A stretch of DNA of 49,794 bases from Acidobacteria bacterium RBG_13_68_16 (GCA_001766905.1 MEKI01000056.1:20611-70404); one strand, 5' to 3'. Shown: positions 1 to 9,753, counted from the stretch's first letter. Numbers and translations are program-made. The notes: generated by a model not told the origin, from the letters alone.

Positions 1-1
1 C

Positions 2-1162
2 CGGCTGGTGCGCGAGGCGCTGGAACAGATGGCCCGCTTCCGCATCTCGGGCCTTCCCGTCGTGGACGAGCACGGCCAGCTCAAGGGGATCCTCACCAAC
101 CGCGACCTCCGCTTCTGCACGGAGGTCGACCGCCCGATCGCCGACTTCATGACCAAGGACCACCTAGTGACCGCGCCCGTCGGCACCACCCTCGAGGCCG
201 CCAAGGCGCTCCTGCACAAGCACCGCATCGAGAAGCTCCTCGTGGTCGACGATGAGGGAAACCTCAAGGGCCTGATCACGGTCAAGGACATCAAGAAGGC
301 GCAGGAGTACCCGAACGCCTGCAAGGACGCGCTCGGCCGGCTGCGAGTGGCCGCTGCCGTGGGCTCAGGGACGGATCTCGACCAGCGTTGCGCCGCACTA
401 GTCGCCGCCAAGGTGGACCTCCTGTGCCTCGACTCGTCCCACGGTCACAGCGAGAAGGTCCTGTCCGCGGCCAAGCGGGTCAAGGAGCGTTTCCCCGAGG
501 TGCCGCTGATGGCGGGAAACGTCGCGACGTTCGAGGGCGCCCGGGATCTGATCGCCCTCGGGGTGGACGCGGTCAAGGTGGGCGTCGGGCCGGGTTCGAT
601 CTGCACGACCCGCGTGGTGACCGGCGCCGGCGTCCCGCAGATCACCGCGATCCTGGAGTGCGCGCGCGCCTGCCGCAACGCCGACGTCCCGCTGATCGCC
701 GACGGCGGCGTCAAGTACTCCGGCGACATCACCAAGGCCCTCGCCGCCGGCGCGGACACGGTCATGATCGGGTCGCTGTTCGCGGGGGTGGACGAGTCCC
801 CGGGCGAACAGATCCTCTACCAGGGGCGTACCTTCAAGGCATACCGTGGCATGGGCTCGCTGGGCGCGATGAAAAGCGGCGAGGGGGGGCGCGAACGGTA
901 CTTCCAGGACGACGAGGAGCCGTCCAAGCTGGTGCCGGAGGGGATCGAGGGCATGGTGCCGTACAAGGGACCCCTTTCCGCACAGCTCACGCAGCTGGTG
1001 GGCGGGCTGCGCTCGGGGATGGGGCTCTCGGGCTGCGCCACCATCGTGCAGCTCTGGGAGCGGGCTCGTTTCATGCGCATCACCTCTGCGGGCCTCAAGG
1101 AGTCCCACGCCCACGACGTCGTCATCACCAAGGAAGCGCCCAACTACAGGGTCGAGCGCTAG
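2..1162 (+). CDS. guaB: Inosine-5'-monophosphate dehydrogenase, 5'-truncated by window edge
   Basis: Oxidises IMP to XMP with NAD, the committed step of GMP synthesis, in the cytoplasm. The reading frame is already open at base 2, so the first 100 or so residues lie outside the window: about 386 residues are present against about 490 in the family. Counting from the GTG at base 8, two CBS repeats cover residues 1-100 (GLPVVDEHG and KLLVVDDEG cores). The catalytic loop GPGSICTTR follows at 194-202 with the thioimidate cysteine at 199, then the flap region. The end is a clean TAG. The next gene begins 13 bases downstream. Identification is secure; only the N-terminus is unknown. Confidence 0.97.
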   Translation, partial: RLVREALEQMARFRISGLPVVDEHGQLKGILTNRDLRFCTEVDRPIADFMTKDHLVTAPVGTTLEAAKALLHKHRIEKLLVVDDEGNLKGLITVKDIKKAQEYPNACKDALGRLRVAAAVGSGTDLDQRCAALVAAKVDLLCLDSSHGHSEKVLSAAKRVKERFPEVPLMAGNVATFEGARDLIALGVDAVKVGVGPGSICTTRVVTGAGVPQITAILECARACRNADVPLIADGGVKYSGDITKALAAGADTVMIGSLFAGVDESPGEQILYQGRTFKAYRGMGSLGAMKSGEGGRERYFQDDEEPSKLVPEGIEGMVPYKGPLSAQLTQLVGGLRSGMGLSGCATIVQLWERARFMRITSAGLKESHAHDVVITKEAPNYRVER

Positions 1163-1175
1163 GGCGGAGAGAGCC

Positions 1176-1931
1176 ATGCCCGACCGGCCAGCCATGACTC
1201 CCGAGCAGTTGCAGGCAGGGGCGGCCGCCATCGAGTGGTTCCACCGGATCGATCTCGGAAGCGGCATCACGACTGCGGGGCGTGACGATTCCCCCCGCAA
1301 GCTGATCGAGATCCGCATGCCGGAAGAGCTCCGGGGCAGGAGCGTTCTCGACATCGGCGCCTACGACGGCTTCTTCTCGTTCGAGGCCGAGCGGCGGGGC
1401 GCCGCCCGCGTGCTGGCGATCGACAACTGGGGTCGCCCGGAGTGCAGCCCGAAGGCAGGTTTCGAGTTCGCGAAGAGAGCCCTGGGCTCGCGCGTGGAGG
1501 ACCGCACGGTAGATGTCTACGACCTTTCCCCCGAAACCGTGGGCGTCTTCGACGTGGTGCTGTTCCTCGGCGTCCTCTACCACCTCCGGCACCCCCTCCT
1601 GGGCCTCGAACGGGTCGCGAGCGTCACCGGGGACCTGCTGATCCTGGAAACCCACGTGGACCTGCTGGACCACCGCCGCCCGGTGATGGCGTTCTACCCC
1701 GGTGACGAGCTGGGTGGGGACAGCACGAACTGGTGGGGACCGAACGTCGCCGCGGTGCTGGACATGTTGAGGACGGTCGGCTTCCGTCGCCTCGACGTGG
1801 TCAGGGCCCCCGCCCGCGAGGGCTTTCTCCACCGGGCGCTGCGGTCGGTCTTCAACGCCTTCACGAAGGGGTACCGCCTCCACGACACCCAGCGGTGGGG
1901 CCGCATGATCGTCCACGCGCGGAAGACGTAG
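1176..1931 (+). CDS. Class I SAM-dependent methyltransferase (CmoB/DUF1698-like)
   Basis: A 251-residue protein with the Rossmann SAM-binding motif I (LDIGAYDGFFSFEAERRGA, about 52-70) and a post-motif segment FLGVLYHLRHPL near 130 that recalls the CmoB/DUF1698 branch of small-molecule and tRNA methyltransferases. The substrate cannot be read from sequence. The ATG start is preceded by GGAGAG at a normal distance and lies just after guaB, so the two may be co-transcribed. The gene ends 13 bases from the convergent membrane-protein gene. True CmoB adds a carboxymethyl group to tRNA wobble uridine, but this protein is shorter than CmoB and neighbours glycan genes, so a sugar or lipid substrate is equally possible. 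Confidence 0.8.
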   Translation: MPDRPAMTPEQLQAGAAAIEWFHRIDLGSGITTAGRDDSPRKLIEIRMPEELRGRSVLDIGAYDGFFSFEAERRGAARVLAIDNWGRPECSPKAGFEFAKRALGSRVEDRTVDVYDLSPETVGVFDVVLFLGVLYHLRHPLLGLERVASVTGDLLILETHVDLLDHRRPVMAFYPGDELGGDSTNWWGPNVAAVLDMLRTVGFRRLDVVRAPAREGFLHRALRSVFNAFTKGYRLHDTQRWGRMIVHARKT

Positions 1932-1944
1932 CGCCTCCAGCGTC

Positions 1945-3492
1945 TTACGGGAACGCGGCCGGGTCGAACGTCTCCCACGGGCGCGGGACGAGGATCACCG
2001 GCAGGCGAGGGCCGCCGCCCGGCGAAGAACCGGTCGAAAACTCCCGGGGGAGGAAGGCCCCAGTCTCGTGGACGAAGCCCACCGCGGACCGCCCCGGCGG
2101 AAGCGTCTCCACCCTCTCCAGGACGAACCCCTCCCGGTACGTCTGCCAGGAGAGCAGCGCAGACAACGAGACCGCGCCGTAGGGGTCGTCGGGACGCGGG
2201 AAGTAGAGCTTGAGCTGCCCGCGCGGCGACTCCAGCAACCGGCGCAACGGGCCGCCATCGTCTCCCCGAACCACGACCACCGCGCCGCCCGCCCGGGCGT
2301 GTCGCACGAGAGGCGCGGCCTCGGTCTCCAACGTCCGAGCGATGGCTGCAAAGCGCGCCCAATCCGTGCAGTCGGCCCGGACCCGCACCGCATCGCCGGC
2401 GAGCAGTACGACGCCGAGCACGACGAACGCCGCATCGAGCTGGCGGCTCATCCGCACCGTGCGGCCGACCTCCCGCAGCGACAGGGCACATGCGGCCAGA
2501 AAGAAGAACGACGGCAGCAGCAGGTACCGCCCCGCCTGCCCGGCGCCCGGCAGCGTGGGCAGCGCGGCGAGGGCGGAGGCCACCAGGCAGAACAGCGCGC
2601 GCCGATCGCGGCGGACCACGGCGAAAGCGACCACGGCCAGCGTCAGCGCCACCGCGAGGGCCGCTCCCAGCGGGCGGTCGGACAGGAGTGCCCCGAACTC
2701 CCAGGGCACCGGCGGCAGGACGTGGAAGAGCGCCCCCGCCGTCGCGACCGCCTTGGCAGCCACCTCGGCCGGCCCCTGCCCGTAGAACCACCCCGCCTGG
2801 AAGCGCACCAGCGCCCAGTACGCGGCAAGGTACGCAGCAACAGCCGCCGCCCACGGTGCGGCGCGCCGCAGGGCACGGCGCCACGAGACCGAGAGCAGCA
2901 GCACGTCCTGCGCCAGCACGAGTGCGGGCAGAATGACCCACTCCTCCTTGGCGGCGGCGGCCAGCACCGCCGAACCGACTATCCCGAGCCGCCGTGCCGG
3001 CGTGGGTGAGCCCTCGCGCAGAAGCAGCACGCCCACGACGCCCAGCGCGAGAAGCACCTGCTTGACCTGGTTGGTGATGAAGACCACGTCGTCGGAGAGC
3101 GGCGAGGACAGCCAGAGCGCGACGACCAAGGCGGCACCCGGAGGCGGTAATGCCAGGGTGCGGCGCGTCAGGCACCACGCCAGCACGGCCAGTCCGAGCA
3201 CGAGCGCGAGCTGCACCACGCGGTAGGCGACCCACTGCCCTCCGAACAGGGCCACCGAAGCCGCGAAGAAGAGGTTTCCCGCCGGCCGCAGGTGCTGGTG
3301 GAACGGCTTGAGGAGGCTTTCCGGGTGGAGCGGGGTGGTCGCTCCCTTGAGCGCCCACTGAAGGTCCTCCGCCACCGGTCCGAGGCTCAACGCCGGCAGG
3401 TAGACCACCACGACCGCGGCACAGACCGCCACTAACAGCAGGGCGGCCAGCCACCCGCGGTCCCTCCTACCGCTGGCCTCGCTCGAGCTCAT
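1945..3492 (-). CDS. Polytopic membrane protein, GT-C-like, paralogue of the divergent gene
   Basis: The ORF track starts at 3615, but the ATG at 3492 (MSSSEASG) has GGGAGAGG just upstream and directly precedes the first membrane helix, so a 515-residue protein is preferred. It has about ten hydrophobic helices and then a soluble C-terminal domain. An acidic pair in the first loop (EDLQW) and a following HLRPAGNLFF segment look like the first periplasmic loop of GT-C glycosyltransferases or oligosaccharyl-type enzymes, but no subfamily is certain. Shared blocks with the divergent gene at 3572 (DxQW, KExWVI.P, VRAD, SPxGxxKLxFPRxxDPY) show that the two are paralogues. Probably involved in envelope glycan or lipid modification; the reaction is unknown. 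Confidence 0.75.
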   Translation of the reverse strand: MSSSEASGRRDRGWLAALLLVAVCAAVVVVYLPALSLGPVAEDLQWALKGATTPLHPESLLKPFHQHLRPAGNLFFAASVALFGGQWVAYRVVQLALVLGLAVLAWCLTRRTLALPPPGAALVVALWLSSPLSDDVVFITNQVKQVLLALGVVGVLLLREGSPTPARRLGIVGSAVLAAAAKEEWVILPALVLAQDVLLLSVSWRRALRRAAPWAAAVAAYLAAYWALVRFQAGWFYGQGPAEVAAKAVATAGALFHVLPPVPWEFGALLSDRPLGAALAVALTLAVVAFAVVRRDRRALFCLVASALAALPTLPGAGQAGRYLLLPSFFFLAACALSLREVGRTVRMSRQLDAAFVVLGVVLLAGDAVRVRADCTDWARFAAIARTLETEAAPLVRHARAGGAVVVVRGDDGGPLRRLLESPRGQLKLYFPRPDDPYGAVSLSALLSWQTYREGFVLERVETLPPGRSAVGFVHETGAFLPREFSTGSSPGGGPRLPVILVPRPWETFDPAAFP

Positions 3493-3571
3493 CCTCTCCC
3501 GAGCGTAGCCCACGACCCCCCGTTTGGCGAGCGGACCGCCGTGACAACAACGCGCGTGGGAGAATGGCCGC

Positions 3572-5083
3572 GTGCGGTGGCTGCGAGTCGTCCTTCCGGG
3601 TTCGGTGGTCGTCATCGCGACCCTGTGGCTGTACGCACCCGCGTTGCGTTTTGAGCTCGCCGGCGACGACTACCAGTGGGTCCAGCACGCTCATCTGGCG
3701 ATGCACCGCCCGATGCTGCTCTTCGCCGACCTCGACACGTTTTACCGACCGGCAAGCACCTGGACGTTGGCGCTCGATCGCATCCTCTGGGGTTACCGCC
3801 CGCTGGGGTATCACCTCACCAACCTGCTCCTCCACGGCCTGGCAGGCGTGGGTCTCGCGCTCGTTGGGCGGAGGCTGGGGCTGCCGTGGCTCGTCGGCTG
3901 GGCGCTCGGGCTGCTCTGGGCCACCTCGCCGTTCTCCGAGGAGCCCGCGGCCTCCGTGGCCATCCGTTTCGAGGACCTGCTGCTCCTCGCATGGCTGGGG
4001 ATGATCCTCGCCTGGCCGCGACCCGGGCAGCGCTGGCGCACCGGGGGGGGTGTCGCGGCGGCGGGGTTCACGGCGCTGGCGCTGCTCTCCAAGGAGACAT
4101 GGGTGATCACACCGGGGCTGGTGTGCGCCCTCGAGTTTGGGTTCCGCAAGACCGATCTCAGGCGCGCGCTGCGTACCGCTCTGCCATTCCTGGCCCTCGC
4201 CCTGGCGTACGCGGTGATCTACTTCCTCGCATTCCCGGGCAGCAAGAACTACTACGAGGGTTCCCTGCGCCCGCTCTTGAAGGTGCCGCACCAGCTTGCC
4301 GCCTTTCTCGTCCTCGAGGGGCTCGCTCCGCTGGCCTTTTCGCTCTCGGCAGCCGGGGTCGTGGCGGTGGTGGCGACGGCGTTCGTGGTGGTTTTTGGCC
4401 TGCGGCGGCACAACCCGGCAGCGATCGTCGGAGCGGCGTTGCTTCTGCTTCCGATGCTGCCCACGCTGCTCGTGCCGTACCTGCCCACCCGCTACACCTC
4501 CATCCCCTATGTCGGGTTCCTGCTGCTGCTCGCCGGCGCGGCTCAGGAACTCGTGAGGGAGACCCGCTCCGGCTGGCGAGCCGTCGAAGCGGTGGCGGCC
4601 GTCGTCGTTCTCGCCCTCGTGCTCGTCGCGGGTGCCGTCGCGGTGCGTGCCGATCTCAACGATCTGAGGCGTGTTTCGGAGGCACACCGCACGCTGCTTG
4701 GGGAGGCGCGCGCTTGCCTCGACCGGTTCCCGCTCCAGCGACCGATCCTCGTCGTGCGCGAGGAGAACGACAACCCGCTCCGGGACATCACCACGAGCCC
4801 GCTCGGCATGCCCAAGCTCCTCTTCCCGCGGCACTCGGACCCCTATGCGCTGGCGGATGCCGCTGCGCTTTTCGAGTGGGTGTTCGGGCGCGAGGAAGTG
4901 TCGGTCCGCCGATTCGACGACGGCGAGCAGCGCTTCCGTGAGAGCGACGGCGCCGTACTCGCCCACCGCACCGGGGGTTTCTCCTGGCTCTCGCTCGAGG
5001 CGCCCCGACTCGGCGAGTTGGCCCGCACAACGCGGGAGGCCGGGTCGCGCACGCGCATCATCTACGGGGCGCACCTGCCCTAG
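3572..5083 (+). CDS. Polytopic membrane protein, GT-C-like, paralogue of the divergent gene
   Basis: A 503-residue protein starting at GTG, with an N-terminal helix (VVLPGSVVVIATLWLYAPAL), an early acidic loop DDYQW, a FYRPAS segment matching GT-C-type first loops, about ten membrane helices, and a soluble tail of roughly 130 residues. It is transcribed away from the paralogue at 1945-3492 across a 79-base gap. The collinear shared blocks include the soluble tail block SPLGMPKLLFPRHSDPY, so the tail is conserved and not a random linker. The substrate is unknown. The gene sits immediately before a glycosyltransferase-39-like gene and the Wzm/Wzt locus, which suggests surface glycan decoration. 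Confidence 0.77.
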   Translation: MRWLRVVLPGSVVVIATLWLYAPALRFELAGDDYQWVQHAHLAMHRPMLLFADLDTFYRPASTWTLALDRILWGYRPLGYHLTNLLLHGLAGVGLALVGRRLGLPWLVGWALGLLWATSPFSEEPAASVAIRFEDLLLLAWLGMILAWPRPGQRWRTGGGVAAAGFTALALLSKETWVITPGLVCALEFGFRKTDLRRALRTALPFLALALAYAVIYFLAFPGSKNYYEGSLRPLLKVPHQLAAFLVLEGLAPLAFSLSAAGVVAVVATAFVVVFGLRRHNPAAIVGAALLLLPMLPTLLVPYLPTRYTSIPYVGFLLLLAGAAQELVRETRSGWRAVEAVAAVVVLALVLVAGAVAVRADLNDLRRVSEAHRTLLGEARACLDRFPLQRPILVVREENDNPLRDITTSPLGMPKLLFPRHSDPYALADAAALFEWVFGREEVSVRRFDDGEQRFRESDGAVLAHRTGGFSWLSLEAPRLGELARTTREAGSRTRIIYGAHLP

Positions 5084-5110
5084 AGCCACCCTGCGGCATC
5101 GGCCGGGGCG

Positions 5111-6709
5111 CTACGGCACACGTGCGAGACGGGCCAACCGGCCCTCCAGCGCACCCCCTGCTCGGGCCAGCAGCACGAACTGGTACGGCTGCAACCGGTC
5201 GGGCAGGGGTCGGTACTGGCTCAGGATCCAGCGCACAACCGGGTGCGCCGGAAGTGACCCCGCGCCGGGCTGCGGCCGGATCACCACCAATTCGGGCGGG
5301 TCGTGGGCGAGATCGGCGAGCACTCTCCTGCTCAGGGCCTGGGCGCACGGACCCTCGAGCAGGGGTTCTATGAACAGCGCACCCGTGGGTGGCTTGCGCC
5401 CGGTGTAGAAGTACAGCCCGCTCTCGGAGCCCCAGTGATAGAAGGTTTCTCCGGGGCGCAGCAGGCCCTCGATCACCCGCGCGGTCCTCTCGGTATCCAC
5501 GACGATCGCACCGTACTTGGTCTGGGCCCACCCATCGGCCGAGAGCGTGTAGCTCGGGAGCTGAATCATCGCCAGAACGCCCACGAGCAGCATGCCTCCG
5601 GTGTGCAGGAGCCTTGCGCCCGCCCCCGCGAGCCGGTCGAGAGCCGCGAGCGCCCAGGCGGCGCCCACCGCCACAACCGGCAGCCAAAGTTGGTAGTAGT
5701 GCGCGTAGAACTTGCCTGGAGCGGCGATCGCGACGAGGACCGAGGCGGCCATGGCCAGGAGCAGCACCGTTTCGCGCGGGACCTGGTTCCAGCGGACGAG
5801 CGTGAGGCCGAGGAGCGAGACTGTCACCAGCGGGAGGAGCGAGACCATCGCGCCGGGCAGCAGGTTCCAGGGGGCCAGGCCCTGAAGCAGGTTCCAGACC
5901 AGCGTGTCGGCGTAGAAGCCGTTGTAGGTAAAGACGGCGCCCGCGAAATCGGCGAGCCTTCGCGTCAGCGCGAAGTAACCGACGACGAACATCCAGGTGG
6001 CGACCCCGATTGCGACGATGAGGGCGCCATCGGCAAGCGCCCGACGCCTGCCCGGCGCGCCCCCCGGGGGGGATGCCACATGGGCGCCGACGAGGAAGGC
6101 GGCGCACACCGCGACGACCGGTTTGTAGAGCGTGGCCAGCGCCAGCAGGGCGCCGGCCACGATGACCCGGGCCCTGTCAGCCTTGGAGGCGCGCATCCCC
6201 GCCAGCAGCGCGAACGCCCAGATCAGGCAGGCGTTGAGGAAGACCTCGGTGTTGGGCTGGTTTCCCTGCAGCGTGAGGTCGCCGGCGGCCACGGCCCAGA
6301 ACGCCGCGGCCCACAGCCCTGTAACCACGCCCAGACGCCGCGTCCGTCCCGCCCCGAGGACCCCGAGGAGCGTCGCCACCGCGGCGAGCACGCCGAGTAG
6401 GTAGACCGAACCGGGTCCGAAGCCGGCCACCACCTCGGCGGCCCAGTAGGTGACGTGGATCGCCGGCGGCTTGTGGTCCCACAGGTCCGAATAGAGTGCG
6501 CGACCGTCGCGCAGACCGTGGGCGATCACCGCATACGTCGCGAGATCGCGCTCCAGCGGCTCGTCGTAGGTGTGGAGCCTCGCGACCATGATGATCACGG
6601 TAAGCAGAGCGACCACGGTCGCCGTGATCAGACGAGAGGCTCGCCCGACTCCGTGAGGAGGCGGCGCTGCTTCGAGAACCGAAGCCACCGAGCGGTGCTC
6701 GTCACCCAC
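5111..6709 (-). CDS. Glycosyltransferase family 39 / PMT_2-like membrane protein
   Basis: A 532-residue integral membrane protein starting at GTG behind AGAGGGG. After the first helix it has the typical PMT_2/ArnT-like loop: ERDLATYAVIAHG with the acidic pair, followed by YSDLWDHKPP, which places it in the family that moves sugars from polyprenyl-phosphate donors to periplasmic acceptors. Ten or more hydrophobic stretches follow, with a soluble C-terminal region that includes RPGETFYHWGSES. Family assignment is good; donor and acceptor are unknown. It is convergent with the preceding gene (27-base gap) and divergent from wzm (74-base gap). Confidence 0.85.
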   Translation of the reverse strand: MGDEHRSVASVLEAAPPPHGVGRASRLITATVVALLTVIIMVARLHTYDEPLERDLATYAVIAHGLRDGRALYSDLWDHKPPAIHVTYWAAEVVAGFGPGSVYLLGVLAAVATLLGVLGAGRTRRLGVVTGLWAAAFWAVAAGDLTLQGNQPNTEVFLNACLIWAFALLAGMRASKADRARVIVAGALLALATLYKPVVAVCAAFLVGAHVASPPGGAPGRRRALADGALIVAIGVATWMFVVGYFALTRRLADFAGAVFTYNGFYADTLVWNLLQGLAPWNLLPGAMVSLLPLVTVSLLGLTLVRWNQVPRETVLLLAMAASVLVAIAAPGKFYAHYYQLWLPVVAVGAAWALAALDRLAGAGARLLHTGGMLLVGVLAMIQLPSYTLSADGWAQTKYGAIVVDTERTARVIEGLLRPGETFYHWGSESGLYFYTGRKPPTGALFIEPLLEGPCAQALSRRVLADLAHDPPELVVIRPQPGAGSLPAHPVVRWILSQYRPLPDRLQPYQFVLLARAGGALEGRLARLARVP

Positions 6710-6783
6710 GCCCCTCTATGGTACCCCGCAAGGCAGGGTCGGACTGGCGCGCCGCAGCCTGAGCCGCGTATCCTTGAGGGAGG

Positions 6784-7638
6784 ATGAACAGCGCGGAGCC
6801 CTTGCCGCTCGTGGTGATCGAGCCGACGCGAGGACTGGCCGCGCTCCGCCTCGGGGAACTGTGGGCGTACCGCGAGCTGCTCTATTTCCTGGTCTGGCGG
6901 GACGTCAAGGTGCGGTATAAGCAAACCGCGCTCGGAGCCGCGTGGGCGATCCTGCAGCCTCTGATGACGGTAGCCGTGTTCACGGTCTTCTTCGGCCGTC
7001 TCGCGGGAATCGCATCCGACGGCCTGCCGTATCCGCTCTTCTCGTACGCCGGCTTGTTGGTGTGGACGTTCTTCGCGCAGGGGCTCTCGCAGTCCTCCAA
7101 CAGCGTCGTCGGTTCCGCGCAGCTCATCACCAAGGTTTACTTCCCGAGGCTGGTCATCCCGATCGCGGCGGTGCTCTCGGGGCTCGTGGACCTCGCGGTG
7201 GCGTTGCCCGTGCTTGCCGCCATGCTGTGGTACTACGGGATCTGGCCGAGCCTAGCAGTGTTGACGGTCCCTCTCCTCGCCCTGCTGGCCCTGGTGGCGG
7301 CGACCGGCGTGGGACTGTGGCTGTCCGCGCTCAACGTCGAGTACCGCGACGTCCGCCACGTCGTGCCCTTTCTCGTCCAGCTTTGGCTGTTTGTGACTCC
7401 CGTGATCTACCCCGCGAGCACTCTGGCACCCCGCCTGCAACGTCTGGGGCTGCCGCCGTGGCTATGGGGCATCAACCCCATGACCGGGGTCGTGGAAGGG
7501 TTTCGGTGGGCGATGCTCGACGCCCCGACGAGCCCGGGTTCGCTCATCGCCGCCAGCACCGTGACCAGCCTTGCCCTGCTGATCTCGGGCGTCTACTACT
7601 TCCGACGGGTCGAGAGGTCGTTCGCCGATGTCGTGTAA
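6784..7638 (+). CDS. wzm: ABC-2 type polysaccharide export permease (Wzm/TagG family)
   Basis: Inner-membrane half of an ABC exporter that moves undecaprenyl-linked O-antigen, capsule or teichoic-type glycan to the periplasm. The 284 residues contain the family's amphipathic N-terminal entry (LLYFLVWRDVKVRYKQTALG), six membrane helices, and the ending WGINPMTGVVEGFRWAML then YYFRRVERSFADVV typical of Wzm/RfbA. ATG start with GAGGGAGG directly upstream. It pairs with the ATPase gene 45 bases downstream. Expression as the first gene of the glycan locus is likely from the 74-base divergent intergenic space, although no convincing promoter was found there. Confidence 0.93.
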   Translation: MNSAEPLPLVVIEPTRGLAALRLGELWAYRELLYFLVWRDVKVRYKQTALGAAWAILQPLMTVAVFTVFFGRLAGIASDGLPYPLFSYAGLLVWTFFAQGLSQSSNSVVGSAQLITKVYFPRLVIPIAAVLSGLVDLAVALPVLAAMLWYYGIWPSLAVLTVPLLALLALVAATGVGLWLSALNVEYRDVRHVVPFLVQLWLFVTPVIYPASTLAPRLQRLGLPPWLWGINPMTGVVEGFRWAMLDAPTSPGSLIAASTVTSLALLISGVYYFRRVERSFADVV

Positions 7639-7683
7639 TGCGCCTCCCACAACGCTCATCAGGTTCGACACCCGGAGCGACCA

Positions 7684-8949
7684 GTGACAGACGTCGCCAT
7701 CCGAGTCCAGGGACTTTCGAAGCTCTACCGCATCGGCGAGCGCCAGAGGTACAAGTCGCTACGCGAGACCATCATGAGGAGCCTGGTGGCGCCTTTCCGA
7801 AAAGGCGGCCGGCGCCTGCCCGAGACAATTTGGGCGCTCGATGACGTCTCCTTTGAGGTCATGCGCGGTGAGGTGGTCGGGGTGATTGGCCGCAACGGTG
7901 CCGGCAAGAGCACTCTCCTCAAGATCCTCTCGCGGATCACCGAGCCGACCCGCGGCCGGGTCGAGGTGTGCGGCCGGGTCGGCAGCCTCCTCGAGGTCGG
8001 CACCGGTTTTCACCAGGAGTTGACGGGCCGGGAGAACATCTACTTGAACGGTGCCATCCTCGGCATGAAGCGCGCTGAGATCGAGCGCAAGTTCGACGAG
8101 ATCGTCGCCTTTGCAGAGGTGGAGAGGTTCGTCGACACACCGGTGAAGCACTTCTCCACCGGAATGTACCTCCGGCTCGCCTTTGCCGTGGCGGCGCACC
8201 TCGAGCCGGAGATCCTCCTCGTGGACGAGGTGCTCGCGGTGGGGGACGTATCCTTCCAAAAGAAGTGCCTGGGCAAGATGGGTGAGGTTGCCAACCAGGG
8301 CCGGACCGTGCTCTTCGTCAGTCACGACATGACCGCTATCAGGCGCCTTTGCCAACGCGCAATCTGGCTGGACACTGGGCGAGTGGCGCAAGTCGACGGC
8401 GTCGGTGTTGTCGTGGATTCCTTCCTCAACTCGCTTGGTGGTCTCGGGGGGGCTACCAAAACCTGGCCGGTCGCCACTGCACCGGGTGACGACAGTGTTC
8501 GGATCCTCTCGGTGGCTGTGACAAACACAATGGGCGAACCCCGTGAGAGCCTCGCACTATCCGACCCGATCCTGCTGGTCTTGAGGTTCGAGGTCAACCA
8601 AGAGGGCATACGCCTGAATCCGGTCTTTGTCGTGAAGAGCACCCTTGGCGTCACGATCTTCTCAACCGCAAACTACGAGGATCCGGAGTACGGCCACCGG
8701 CTCTATTCAAGCGGCACATACCAGGCAACTTGCACCGTTCCCGCACATGTATTGAACGACGGGCTTTACGTCGTGGACGCTCTCTTGGTCGAATCGACAA
8801 GGTTCGTGCGCGCGGCAGCGGCTGGCGCCGTTTCGCTTTCCACCTACGACGATGGCTCAACCCGTGGTGACTACCTCGGCGATTGGGTAGGGATTGTCCG
8901 GCCAAGATGTCATTGGCGTGCAGAAAAACTCGGGAGGCTCCGTGACTAG
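7684..8949 (+). CDS. wzt: ABC transporter ATPase with C-terminal glycan-binding domain (Wzt)
   Basis: ATPase partner of Wzm. Walker A GRNGAGKST lies near residue 70, the signature loop is FSTGMYLRLAFA, and Walker B with D-loop is EILLVDEVLAVGD. This is the Wzt/KpsT pattern, including the diverged signature loop. The protein is 421 residues, about 170 longer than a bare ATPase. The extension from about 260 onward is a beta-rich domain like the Wzt C-terminal domain, which in known systems recognises the modified non-reducing end of the finished O-antigen. GTG start with a nearby GGAG. It overlaps the following methyltransferase by 8 bases, which fits a terminal-modification-gated export mechanism (inference). 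Confidence 0.92.
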   Translation: MTDVAIRVQGLSKLYRIGERQRYKSLRETIMRSLVAPFRKGGRRLPETIWALDDVSFEVMRGEVVGVIGRNGAGKSTLLKILSRITEPTRGRVEVCGRVGSLLEVGTGFHQELTGRENIYLNGAILGMKRAEIERKFDEIVAFAEVERFVDTPVKHFSTGMYLRLAFAVAAHLEPEILLVDEVLAVGDVSFQKKCLGKMGEVANQGRTVLFVSHDMTAIRRLCQRAIWLDTGRVAQVDGVGVVVDSFLNSLGGLGGATKTWPVATAPGDDSVRILSVAVTNTMGEPRESLALSDPILLVLRFEVNQEGIRLNPVFVVKSTLGVTIFSTANYEDPEYGHRLYSSGTYQATCTVPAHVLNDGLYVVDALLVESTRFVRAAAAGAVSLSTYDDGSTRGDYLGDWVGIVRPRCHWRAEKLGRLRD

Positions 8950-9748
8950 CAGGGTGCCGGAGAGAATCATGCCCGGTGAAATCGCCTGGGAGATGTACTA
9001 CTTGGAGCACCGACAGCGCTACGAGTTCGCTGCCGAGCGCTGCAGGGGGCTGGCGGTGCTCGATGTTGCCTCTGGTGTGGGCTATGGGTCCGAGTTACTG
9101 ATGCATGCCCGGGCAAGGGCCGCAGTCGCCGCGGATCTCGCTTTAGACTGCATCGCAATCGGCCGGCGACTGTTCTCCGCGAACGGTGTCTTCTTTGCTT
9201 GTGCCAACGCTGTGGAACTTCCCTTCAAGGACGGGAGCTTCGACGCGGTGGTCTCCTTCGAGACCATAGAACACCTCCACCAAGTCCGTGACTTTGTTAC
9301 TGCGGTCTGTCGGGTTCTTCGCCCCCAGGGACTCTTCATTTGCAGTTCTCCCAACAAAGAATTCACTATGCGGCGCGAAAAGCCTTCCAATCCCCACCAC
9401 CAGATTGAGATGACGTACGACGAACTCGCCGAGACCATCAGGAGCGGCGGGTTTGAGATCACGGAGTTGTTCTCGCAGTCCCATTCGCCCTCGTACAGCC
9501 GCTTCTTGGACCTCCTTGATCAACTCGGACGTGTGGAAGAAGTCATCTGCTATAGCAGGTTTCTCGGAATTGAGAACGCGCTACGAAAGCTCCTTGGACG
9601 CAAAGTCTGGTCACTCCGACCCTCCTCCCAACTCCTGTCAAGAGCAGTGCACGGGGATTTTGTGATCGAGCCCCTCGCCAAGCCGTCGTCTCGCTCTGTG
9701 ACCTACATCGTCTGTGCCAGAAAATGCAGTACGGACATCACCGGTTGA
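8942..9748 (+). CDS. SAM-dependent methyltransferase, candidate glycan-capping enzyme
   Basis: A Methyltransf_11-type protein. Motif I is VLDVASGVGYGSELL, motif II region is FDAVVSFETIEHLHQ, and a post-motif segment reads VLRPQGLFICSSPN. The ORF track begins at 8894, but GTG 8942 has GGGAGG six bases upstream and gives a 268-residue protein beginning right before the conserved core, overlapping the end of wzt by 8 bases. The position after a Wzt with a glycan-binding tail suggests that it methylates the non-reducing end of the glycan to stop elongation and license export, as known for WbdD-type systems. That role is inferred from context only; acting on a sugar precursor is also possible. Confidence 0.82.
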   Translation: MTSRVPERIMPGEIAWEMYYLEHRQRYEFAAERCRGLAVLDVASGVGYGSELLMHARARAAVAADLALDCIAIGRRLFSANGVFFACANAVELPFKDGSFDAVVSFETIEHLHQVRDFVTAVCRVLRPQGLFICSSPNKEFTMRREKPSNPHHQIEMTYDELAETIRSGGFEITELFSQSHSPSYSRFLDLLDQLGRVEEVICYSRFLGIENALRKLLGRKVWSLRPSSQLLSRAVHGDFVIEPLAKPSSRSVTYIVCARKCSTDITG

Positions 9749-9753
9749 GCGAA

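Noticed and set aside
3467-5089. 540-codon minus-strand ORF opposite the GT-C-like gene
   Set aside because: Hydrophilic, motif-free shadow of a clear membrane protein on the other strand.
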